This document shows positions 1 to 5,607 of a stretch of DNA of 6,377 bases, piece by piece (the first letter of the stretch is position 1; each line of letters begins with the position of its first letter). The notes under the pieces were generated by a model. The model saw nothing but the letters and a program-made list of their open reading frames with translations. It was not told the origin of the DNA and made no database searches. The stretch is from Gammaproteobacteria bacterium. Lineage in GTDB: Bacteria > Pseudomonadota > Gammaproteobacteria > Xanthomonadales > Xanthomonadaceae. Location of the stretch: positions 1 to 6,377 of the forward strand of contig JAPLSI010000153.1 of assembly GCA_026398715.1 (NCBI GenBank). Direction: 5' to 3'. The translations under genes and the position numbers were made by a program.

Positions 1-202
1 CCAGGCCGCCATAGGCGCCGAGCAGGTTGAGTCCGCCGGTATCGCCGAACAAGTGGTACTTGGTGAGGTACAGCAACAGCAGGGTCTTCATTCCGTAGAA
101 GGAAAACCGCTCCCACATCTCGGTGAAGAAGCAGATGTAGACGCCTTTGGGGTGGCCGAGGAAATCGCCGTGGGCGAAGTTGGTGCGGGCTGTTTCGGTC
201 AC
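1..202 (-). CDS. POT/PTR family proton-coupled peptide transporter, N-terminal fragment (3' end outside window)
   Basis: Inner-membrane symporter that would import di- and tripeptides with protons. Only the first 67 codons are inside the window. After a short polar N-terminus, the sequence HPKG (residues 17-20) leads into the first membrane helix. That helix carries the POT-family signature ExxER as E28, E31 and R32, in the string FFTEMWERFSFYG, followed by a hydrophobic LLLLY stretch. In this family the ExxER residues take part in proton coupling. I chose the GTG at 202-200 as start because AGGA lies 6 bases in front of it (212-209) and the protein then begins at the usual distance before helix 1. 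The gene lies downstream of the PilZ gene on the same strand but is separated from it by a strong terminator, so it is probably transcribed separately. The family call is firm. The exact member (DtpA/DtpT-like or other) cannot be told from this fragment. Confidence 0.9.
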   Translation of the reverse strand, partial: MTETARTNFAHGDFLGHPKGVYICFFTEMWERFSFYGMKTLLLLYLTKYHLFGDTGGLNLLGAYGGL

Positions 203-208
203 GGGAAG

Positions 209-212
209 TCCT
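209..212 (-). promoter_or_regulatory. Ribosome binding site of the peptide transporter gene
   Basis: The minus strand reads AGGA, then six bases, then the GTG start at 202. This is a normal Shine-Dalgarno spacing and is the main reason for accepting a GTG start. It is the clearest ribosome binding site I see in the window. Confidence 0.6.
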
Positions 213-223
213 GTCGCTGGCTG

Positions 224-240
224 CGTTCGAGTATAGCCAT
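224..240 (-). promoter_or_regulatory. Putative promoter -10 region of the peptide transporter gene
   Basis: The minus strand has TATACT at 235-230, differing from the sigma-70 -10 consensus at one base. It would place the transcript start near 224, giving a leader of about 22 bases before the GTG at 202. No good -35 hexamer lies 16-18 bases upstream. The site lies between the terminator at 283-312 and the gene, where a promoter is needed. This is a prediction from sequence only. Confidence 0.4.
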
Positions 241-271
241 GCCAACTGGCGGTAGTCGCCCCGGGCCTTCG

Positions 272-312
272 GCGCAAAAAAGAAAGGCCCGGAGGTTCGC
301 CTCCGGGCCTTT
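272..312 (-). terminator. Rho-independent terminator of the PilZ gene
   Basis: A perfect 13-bp stem pairs 283-295 with 300-312 around a 4-base loop (296-299, TTCG on the plus strand, CGAA on the minus strand). On the minus strand the stem is followed by a T-rich tail, TTTCTTTTTT, which makes an intrinsic terminator reading leftward. It lies 77 bases past the stop codon of the PilZ gene, so it should end that transcript and insulate the transporter gene. On the plus strand only three T's follow the stem, so termination in that direction should be weak. Confidence 0.88.
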
Positions 313-389
313 GCCGTTATGGGCGGCTTCGCCGGTTCCGACGCTCCCCAGCGTCTGTTGGAACAAGCTCGGCGCCTCCCTCCCCGGTA

Positions 390-737
390 CTAGAAGCTGT
401 CGGCGAATCCGTCGCTTATGACCAGCTTCCTGATTTCCTGGGCCTGCGGACGGCCTGGCTCGAGCTTCGATTCCAGGATGCGCGCGGCTACGCCCACGCG
501 GCTGCCCTGGTGTTCGACGCGCAGCACCTGTCCGCGGCAACGCAGGGTCATCCCGACCCCGACCTCATTCTTGAATTCAACCGTAAACGCCAGCGGCGAA
601 TCGCCCACCGGTTCGCTGTCGGTTTCGAAATAAATGCCCGACGCGCTGATGTCGCGGGTAATGCCCGTGACGCCGCCAGGCAGGGTCACCGGCACTTTCA
701 TGCTCACGCGCTCTTCGGATCGGTGGGTCTGGGGCAT
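390..737 (-). CDS. Stand-alone PilZ-domain protein, probable cyclic-di-GMP receptor
   Basis: Small cytoplasmic protein of 115 residues made of a single PilZ domain, the usual size for a one-domain PilZ adaptor. Both ligand-binding motifs of the family are intact. RxxxR is R6-SEE-R10 near the N-terminus, and D/NxSxxG is D29-I-S31-AS-G34. The later strand region, with CRGQVLRV and RVGVAARILE, fits the rest of the PilZ beta barrel. Binding of c-di-GMP is therefore expected, but the partner that it would control is not visible. The ATG at 737 is the first start after an in-frame stop 11 codons upstream, and it keeps the RxxxR motif. No clear Shine-Dalgarno sequence precedes it. The gene is transcribed divergently from the histidine kinase gene, and a 25-bp promoter-like element is shared in mirror image. 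It ends before a strong terminator, so it is probably monocistronic. Alternatives such as a pilus-specific PilZ protein are less likely because those often lack the binding motifs. Confidence 0.9.
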   Translation of the reverse strand: MPQTHRSEERVSMKVPVTLPGGVTGITRDISASGIYFETDSEPVGDSPLAFTVEFKNEVGVGMTLRCRGQVLRVEHQGSRVGVAARILESKLEPGRPQAQEIRKLVISDGFADSF

Positions 738-760
738 GACGGCGTGCCGGCAGGTTACGT

Positions 761-785
761 GGGCCTGAATCTAACCCCGGGCCGG
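761..785 (-). promoter_or_regulatory. Putative promoter/operator element of the PilZ gene (left arm of a 25-bp inverted repeat)
   Basis: Read on the minus strand, this element runs from CCGGCCC through GGGTTAGATT to GGCCC. It contains TAGATT at 773-768, matching four of six bases of the sigma-70 -10 consensus. The expected transcript start would be near 761, giving a leader of about 23 bases before the ATG at 737. It matches the element at 868-892 at 21 of 25 positions in the opposite orientation. GGCCC occurs at both ends of the element, 18 bases apart, so it may also be a protein-binding site. No convincing -35 hexamer is present. Confidence 0.5.
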
Positions 786-867
786 CTCCCGCCCATGAGC
801 GGAAAATACCTTTCTTCTAGTAGGTCCGCCCGAGGCCCGGTGCGGGGTGCTAGTGCAGTTCTACCAG

Positions 868-892
868 CCGGCCCTGGGTTAGACTTCGGCCC
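868..892 (+). promoter_or_regulatory. Putative promoter/operator element of the sensor kinase operon (right arm of the inverted repeat)
   Basis: On the plus strand the element runs from CCGGCCC through GGGTTAGACT to GGCCC. TAGACT at 880-885 matches four of six bases of a sigma-70 -10 box. The expected transcript start is near 892, leaving about 25 bases before the ATG at 918. A TTCTAC at 859-864 is a poor -35 candidate with a 15-base spacer. Because the same sequence stands at the same distance before the divergent PilZ gene, it is a reasonable promoter or shared operator. This is inferred from position and similarity. Confidence 0.5.
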
Positions 893-917
893 ATCCGACC
901 CTGGGTGCCTGGTTTCA

Positions 918-2618
918 ATGACGCCACACGACAAGCACGCGCTGTCCCTCGGCACCACGGACCCGGCCTTCCCGATCGGGTCGGTCGATTCGCGCATGAT
1001 CGGCGTGATGCGCTGCATCCTGGCGATGTCGGCGCTGCTGATCATCACCCTGGACCCGAGCGAGCCCGGACGCCTGGTCAGCCTGACCTACGGGTCGATC
1101 ATTGCCTATTTCGTCTGGAGCGGGGCGCTGGTATTCCGCGCCAACCGCCGGTCGCTGACGCTGCCGCCGCGCCACGAACACTGGGTGGACGTGGGCTTCT
1201 CGGCTTTCCTGGCAGCGCTTACCCAGGGCACCGGCAGCGTGTTCTTCTTCGTGTTCCTGTTTGCCATCCTGGTGGCTTCGTTCTCACGCGGATTCGCCGA
1301 AGGACTGCGAGTCACGCTCGCGTCGGTCGTATTGTTCTGCCTCGCGGTACTTGCCTTCCCGCAGGGTGGCCTGGCCTTCGACCTGGACATGATCGTGGTC
1401 CGGCCCTTCTACCTGCTTACCCTGGGCTACATGATCGCCTACTGGGGCGGGCACGAAGTGACCCACCGCCAGCGCCTGCGATTGCTGCAGGAAATCAACA
1501 ACCAGTGGAACCCGCGCTTCGGCCACGACCACGCCGTCGGAACCAACCTCGAGCGCGCCCTCGAGTTCTTCTCCGCCGCTGCCTGCGTGCTGGTGTTGAA
1601 GCGGCCGACCTCGCCGCCGATCTACCTCACCTACCACACGTCCGGGCGCAAGCGCGGCCAGGCCATGCTGCCCAGCGCGATCACCCAGGAAACCGCGGCC
1701 ATCCTGCTCAGTTTCCCGCAGACGTTTTCTGCGCGCTACGACGAAAAGATGCCGCCGTGGCGACGGTGGCTGTCGGGCTCGGGCTTGCTGTCGCGCGACA
1801 ACGCGATGGCCGAGCAGTGCAAGGTCCTGGCCAACCTGCTCGACACGACCAGTTTCATGACCGTGCCCTATTCGCAGCGCGACGGCACGGAAGGTCGTGT
1901 CTACATGACCGTGGGCCGGCGCGCGTTCGAACAGGTGGACGTGGATTTCTTCGGCCAGCTGATGACCACCATCTCGAACGTGGTGGAGGGCATGCAGCTG
2001 ATGGATGAACTGGTGTCGCGGGCGGCCGAGCACGAGCGCTACCGGATATCGCTCGACATCCACGACACCACCATCCAGCCCTATATCGGCCTGAAGCTTG
2101 GCCTGGACGCGGTGGCGCGCGAAGCCGGCCCCGACAATCCGCTGTCGCCCCGGCTGGGCGAGCTGCTGGGCATGACCGAAAACACCATCCGCGACCTGCG
2201 CCGCTACATGACCACGCTGCAGGAAGACACCAGCCTGGCTGGCGATTCCCTGGTGCTGGCGGTTCGCGACCAGGCCAGCCACTACCATCGCTTCTACGGG
2301 ATCGAAGTGGACGTCCGCTGCGATACCGACCTGACCGTCAGCTCCCAGGTCGCCGGCGCAGCGCTGCAGATCGTCTCGGAGGGCCTGAGCAACATCCTTC
2401 GCCACAGCAAGGCCAAGCAGGCCTACGTGGGCATGCGCAGCGAGGGCAACCGGCTGATGCTGGAGATCGCCAACGAGAGCCCGGACGCCCCGGAAGGCGA
2501 GGAGCCGGGTTTCACCCCCCGGTCCATCGCCGCCCGGACGCGGTCGCTGGGCGGGGCGTGCGTGGTGGAGCGCGACTCGATGGGGTATACCATGGTACGT
2601 ATTACCATCCCGCTTTGA
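918..2618 (+). CDS. Membrane sensor histidine kinase, NarX/DesK-like HisKA_3 type with GAF-like domain
   Basis: Sensor kinase of 566 residues that should phosphorylate the response regulator encoded next to it. Residues 27-177 hold about five or six hydrophobic segments (around 27-45, 52-73, 92-120, 130-147 and 158-177), anchoring it in the inner membrane with little periplasmic loop. Residues about 200-360 look like a GAF sensory domain that ends in a signalling helix. The HisKA_3 dimerisation region starts at ERYRISLDIHDTTIQP with phospho-acceptor H382. The ATPase domain has an N box (E488, N492, H496) and the late LGG motif (residues 544-546). The usual DxGxG ATP-lid motif is missing and is replaced by IANESP (517-522). 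The stimulus is unknown. The ATG at 918 lies 25 bases after a promoter-like element. The reading frame stays open further upstream, but that part lies opposite the PilZ gene and would include the promoter. M27 at 996 is an alternative start. No clear Shine-Dalgarno sequence is seen. Confidence 0.9.
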   Translation: MTPHDKHALSLGTTDPAFPIGSVDSRMIGVMRCILAMSALLIITLDPSEPGRLVSLTYGSIIAYFVWSGALVFRANRRSLTLPPRHEHWVDVGFSAFLAALTQGTGSVFFFVFLFAILVASFSRGFAEGLRVTLASVVLFCLAVLAFPQGGLAFDLDMIVVRPFYLLTLGYMIAYWGGHEVTHRQRLRLLQEINNQWNPRFGHDHAVGTNLERALEFFSAAACVLVLKRPTSPPIYLTYHTSGRKRGQAMLPSAITQETAAILLSFPQTFSARYDEKMPPWRRWLSGSGLLSRDNAMAEQCKVLANLLDTTSFMTVPYSQRDGTEGRVYMTVGRRAFEQVDVDFFGQLMTTISNVVEGMQLMDELVSRAAEHERYRISLDIHDTTIQPYIGLKLGLDAVAREAGPDNPLSPRLGELLGMTENTIRDLRRYMTTLQEDTSLAGDSLVLAVRDQASHYHRFYGIEVDVRCDTDLTVSSQVAGAALQIVSEGLSNILRHSKAKQAYVGMRSEGNRLMLEIANESPDAPEGEEPGFTPRSIAARTRSLGGACVVERDSMGYTMVRITIPL

Positions 2619-2634
2619 GTGGTACGAACCGCCT

Positions 2635-3318
2635 ATGCCCAGCCCCCCCGCCGAAAACCAGATCAAGATTCTTCTCGTCGATGACCATCGCAGCGTGCTG
2701 TGGGGCCTGGAGAAACTGATCGAGGGCGAATCCCCGCGCATGGTCGTCATCGGCAAGGCGACCACGTCGGCCGAAGCCATGCGCCTGCTGGACGAGGCCA
2801 AGCCCGACATCATCCTGCTGGACATCGACCTGGGCGGCGAAAGCGGCATCAACGCCATTCCCAACCTCATTGCCAAGTCGCAGGCCAGGGTGCTGGTGCT
2901 GACCGGATCGCGCGACTCCTCGGTGCATGATGCCGCCGTGCTGGCGGGCGCGATGGGCGTCGTGGAAAAAGGCGAGTCCGCCGAAACCATCCTCAAGGCG
3001 ATCCAGAAAGTATCCGAAGGCGAGATCTGGCTGGATCGTTCCGCAACCGGTCGCATTTTCCTCGAGCTGTCGCGCAACAAGGCGGCCGAAGCCCAGAACC
3101 CGGAACAACGCAAGATTGCGAGCCTCACCCCGCGCGAGCGGCAGATCGTCGCCGAAATCGGCAGCGATGCGGCGGCTGGCAGCAAGGTCATCGCCGAGCG
3201 GCTGCACATCAGCGAGCACACGCTGCGCAACCACATCGCATCCATCTACGAAAAGCTAGAAGTCTCAAGCCGCCTGGAATTGTTCGCCTACGCCGGCAAG
3301 CACGGCATAACGCGCTAG
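2635..3318 (+). CDS. NarL/LuxR-type response regulator, partner of the upstream kinase
   Basis: DNA-binding response regulator of 227 residues. The receiver domain (about 10-125) has the acidic pair D16/D17, phospho-acceptor D63 in LLDIDL, the switch threonine T90 and the conserved lysine K112, so it should be phosphorylated normally. The C-terminal LuxR-type helix-turn-helix (about 161-225) starts with LTPRER and contains VIAERLHISEHTLRNHIASI. Between LTPRER and IAERL there are two more residues than I expect in the common LuxR/NarL pattern. The gene starts 16 bases after the kinase stop codon, so the two form an operon. No good Shine-Dalgarno sequence lies in that gap, so translation may depend on ribosomes finishing the kinase gene. 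The targets are unknown. The divergent region 738-917, which controls its own operon and the PilZ gene, is a natural candidate. The stop codon overlaps that of corA. Confidence 0.94.
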   Translation: MPSPPAENQIKILLVDDHRSVLWGLEKLIEGESPRMVVIGKATTSAEAMRLLDEAKPDIILLDIDLGGESGINAIPNLIAKSQARVLVLTGSRDSSVHDAAVLAGAMGVVEKGESAETILKAIQKVSEGEIWLDRSATGRIFLELSRNKAAEAQNPEQRKIASLTPRERQIVAEIGSDAAAGSKVIAERLHISEHTLRNHIASIYEKLEVSSRLELFAYAGKHGITR

Positions 3319-4367
3319 AGCCAGCGGGCCTTGCGCAACAGCGCGTACAGGCCGCCGCAGATGCTGACGGTCACGCCGATCACCACCCAGTAGCTGTAGC
3401 GGCCGGCGAGTTCGGGCATGTGCTCGAAGTTCATGCCGTACCAGCTGGTGAGCAACGTGGGTGCGGCGAGCAGCGCGGCCCAGCCGGCCAGGCGTTTCAC
3501 GATTTCGCCCTGGGCCACGGTCACCAGCGAGACGTTTACCGACATGGCCGCCGTCAGCATTTCGCGCATGGTGTCGGTGGCTTCGTTCACGCGCACCACA
3601 TGGTCGTGCACGTCGCGCAGGTACACGCGCACTTCGTCGCGGATCAAGGTCGGGTACAGCTGCATCAGCTGGTTGAGCATGTCCTGCATGGGCGAGACCG
3701 CAAGCCGCATCTGGGTGAGGTCGCGCTTCAGCTCATACAGGCGGTGGATGGTTTCGCGGCGATAGTCCTCGGCGAAGATGTCTTTTTCGAGTTCGTTCAA
3801 TTCGTCCTTGAACTCCTCGACGATCGGGAAGTAGTTGTCCACCACTGCATCGAGCACCGCGTACAGGCCGTAACTCGGCCCCAGCTGCATCAGCGTGGGA
3901 TTGCGTTCGCAGCGCTCGCGGGCAGGCGTGAAAGGCAGCGACGCGCCATGGCGCACGGTAAGCAGGTAACGCGGGCCGATGAAGACATGCGTTTCGCCGA
4001 ATTCGATGTGCCCTTTCACCACCTGCGCGGTCTGCAGCACGAGGAACAGCGAGTCTCCGTAGAGTTCGACCTTCGGCCGCTGGTGCGCCTTCAGTGCATC
4101 CTCCACGGCCAGCGGGTGCAATCCGAATTCTTCCTGCAGCTTGAACAGCAGGGCCTCGTCGGGCAGGTACAGGCCCACCCACACGAAGCCGGTGTCCTTC
4201 GAGGCCAGCGCATCGCTGATCTCTTCCAGCGAAATATCCGCCAGCCGGGTGCCGTCCACCGAATAGGACGCGAGGTTGCGCATCATCGAGCCGGGAACCT
4301 GGTCGGAGGAGGGTGCCTTGCCCGATGAAGGCACGGTGGCGCTGTTGTTGTCCATGCCGCGCATCAT
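3315..4367 (-). CDS. corA: CorA family magnesium/cobalt (divalent cation) transporter
   Basis: Inner-membrane channel of the CorA family, which works as a homopentamer and takes up Mg2+ (also Co2+ and Ni2+ in known members). The 350-residue product has a long cytoplasmic N-terminal part rich in charged helices (about 30-290), then two membrane helices (about 290-309 and 326-345). The signature GMN is at 311-313 inside YGMNFEHMPEL, with the acidic loop E315/E319 between the helices. It ends in the basic tail RKARWL typical of the family. The start is uncertain. ATGs at 4367, 4364 and 4355, and again at 4286 and 4283, are in frame, and none has a good Shine-Dalgarno sequence. Starts near 4367-4355 leave a low-complexity polar N-terminus of about 25 residues, whereas starting at 4283 gives 322 residues. 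The gene follows the Lnb-domain gene after only 7 bases and so belongs to the corC operon. Its last bases overlap the stop of the convergent response regulator gene. Confidence 0.95.
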   Translation of the reverse strand: MMRGMDNNSATVPSSGKAPSSDQVPGSMMRNLASYSVDGTRLADISLEEISDALASKDTGFVWVGLYLPDEALLFKLQEEFGLHPLAVEDALKAHQRPKVELYGDSLFLVLQTAQVVKGHIEFGETHVFIGPRYLLTVRHGASLPFTPARERCERNPTLMQLGPSYGLYAVLDAVVDNYFPIVEEFKDELNELEKDIFAEDYRRETIHRLYELKRDLTQMRLAVSPMQDMLNQLMQLYPTLIRDEVRVYLRDVHDHVVRVNEATDTMREMLTAAMSVNVSLVTVAQGEIVKRLAGWAALLAAPTLLTSWYGMNFEHMPELAGRYSYWVVIGVTVSICGGLYALLRKARWL

Positions 4368-4374
4368 CCGCGAT

Positions 4375-5607
4375 TCACGGCTTCGGGTCGAATGTCCGCG
4401 CCAGCGCCAGGTGCATCGGCAGGAACAACAACACCCATTCCACGTTTTCCTGCGGACGGAAGGGAAGGAACTTCAGGAAGCCCGCGATGGCGGCGCTGGC
4501 AGCGACCACCCACAGCACGATGCGGAACCAGCGAGGCGCCGGGTGCCCGCGCAGGCATTGCCAGCCGCCCGGCAGCAGCAGCAGGCAAAGCGGGCTGAGC
4601 ACCAGGATGTTTTCGTTGCCATGGCCGGCGACGTGCGCGGTGGCGGCCCACAGGTACAGCATCACTACGCCCGCAACGCCGCTGACCAGCCAGTACGGCA
4701 TTGCCAACGCCGCAACAAGACGCGGCTGTCGACGGCCCAGCCAGGCGGTCGCCAAGGCGGCGGCCAGCCCGATGAAGAGTGCGATCGTCTTCCAGCGCGG
4801 CACCTCGGCCGGCGGCAACTGCAGCTCGTGCGGCAGCAGTACCTGTTCCGACGACACCAGCGGCCGGCCGTCGCTTCGGCGCACTTCGCGCAACGAATCA
4901 CGCAGGCGCATCGGGATGAAGGCTTCTTCCCAGCGCGACAAGGGGCGATCGCCGTAACCGGACATGCCCAAGTGGAATCCGAACGCCATCCATTTCGCGG
5001 GCCAGGCCAGGCGTACCGATTCGCTGCGATAGGTATTGCCCTGCGAACGGCCGGTCAGCTGCCGGCGAAGCTCGCCACCCAGCGCGCGGTCGAGCGCATC
5101 GCGCACGCGGGTCGAGCAGTTGTCGGCGTAATAGTCGTAGCGGTAGCGAGCGTTTTCGGGACGCGCGTTGAAGGCCAGGGCCTGCGCGAGTTCGCGCGCC
5201 TGGGCCGGGTCGAGGTCGAGCCACTGCACGGTGACGCCGCGACCCTCTCTCCGGTAGCTGGCCAGGTCCTCGGCCAGGGGAAGCGCCACCAGGTAATAAC
5301 GCATGTGGCCGCGGATGAAGTTGCGCACGAAGCCCGGCTCGGACATGTCGAAGAAGCCGAAGTTGTAGGAGACGGCGTCGCCGTCCTCCACCACGATCGC
5401 GTCGTGCCCGAAGCGTTCCCAGAACTCATTGCCCGGTTCCATCGTGACCACGCCGATGCGCGGCGTGGCGACGCCGAACGGCGTGCCGGCGGCGATGGCG
5501 GCGCCCGCAGGACCCGGCGCGGCAGTGGCCGCGGCGATGCCGGCCCAGGCAAGGGCCAGCAGCAGGACGCGAAGCCCGATGATGCGCAACCGCCTATTCG
5601 GCGGCAT
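4375..5607 (-). CDS. DUF4105 / Lnb-domain membrane protein, possible lipoprotein N-acyltransferase-like enzyme
   Basis: Product of 410 residues. A signal sequence (RR near the start, then a hydrophobic run to about residue 29) leads to an extracytoplasmic domain (about 45-270) matching the DUF4105 family. Visible signatures are FWERFGHDAI with H68, YNFGFFDM, YRYDYYADNCSTRVRD with C164, NTYR (191-194) and YGDRPLSRWEEAFIP. H68 and C164 are the expected catalytic pair of this cysteine-enzyme-like fold. About five membrane helices follow (275-290, 297-324, 332-348, 360-380, 389-404), with the conserved-looking stretch HVAGHGNEN (325-333) between helices. The family has been renamed after Lnb, a lipoprotein N-acyltransferase described in Bacteroides. 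Whether this proteobacterial member has that activity is inference. The ATG at 5607 overlaps the end of corC by 14 bases. The frame stays open upstream inside corC, but only a start near 5607 puts the signal sequence at the N-terminus. corA follows after 7 bases. Confidence 0.85.
   Translation of the reverse strand: MPPNRRLRIIGLRVLLLALAWAGIAAATAAPGPAGAAIAAGTPFGVATPRIGVVTMEPGNEFWERFGHDAIVVEDGDAVSYNFGFFDMSEPGFVRNFIRGHMRYYLVALPLAEDLASYRREGRGVTVQWLDLDPAQARELAQALAFNARPENARYRYDYYADNCSTRVRDALDRALGGELRRQLTGRSQGNTYRSESVRLAWPAKWMAFGFHLGMSGYGDRPLSRWEEAFIPMRLRDSLREVRRSDGRPLVSSEQVLLPHELQLPPAEVPRWKTIALFIGLAAALATAWLGRRQPRLVAALAMPYWLVSGVAGVVMLYLWAATAHVAGHGNENILVLSPLCLLLLPGGWQCLRGHPAPRWFRIVLWVVAASAAIAGFLKFLPFRPQENVEWVLLFLPMHLALARTFDPKP

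Larger units (their letters stand above)
761..892. repeat. 25-bp imperfect inverted repeat pair in the divergent intergenic region
   Basis: Positions 761-785 and 868-892 are inverted copies that agree at 21 of 25 bases and are separated by 82 bases. The four mismatches are at element positions 8, 17, 19 and 20, counted from the CCGG end. The gap and the outer flanks show little similarity, so the match is confined to this element. I see no target-site duplication next to the outer ends (ACGT on the left, ATCC on the right), which argues against a small inverted-repeat transposable element. The position of each arm before a start codon favours paired promoters. Confidence 0.75.

Noticed and set aside
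199..540. A 113-codon minus-strand frame overlapping the terminator and the PilZ gene
   Set aside because: It runs through the intrinsic terminator and overlaps the PilZ gene in another frame, with no domain. The transporter start at 202 is better supported.
761..892. Reading the 132-bp inverted-repeat region as a small transposable element (MITE-like)
   Set aside because: No target-site duplication is visible, and the arms stand at matching distances before two start codons, which promoters explain better. It is not fully excluded.
510..917. Extension of the kinase reading frame upstream to 510, adding 136 residues
   Set aside because: The extra part lies opposite the PilZ gene and crosses the promoter-like repeats. 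The added protein sequence is arginine- and alanine-rich without any domain character.
1284..3245. A 653-codon open frame on the minus strand opposite the kinase and regulator genes
   Set aside because: It is antisense to two well-supported genes, has composition typical of a GC-rich shadow frame, and shows no recognisable domain.
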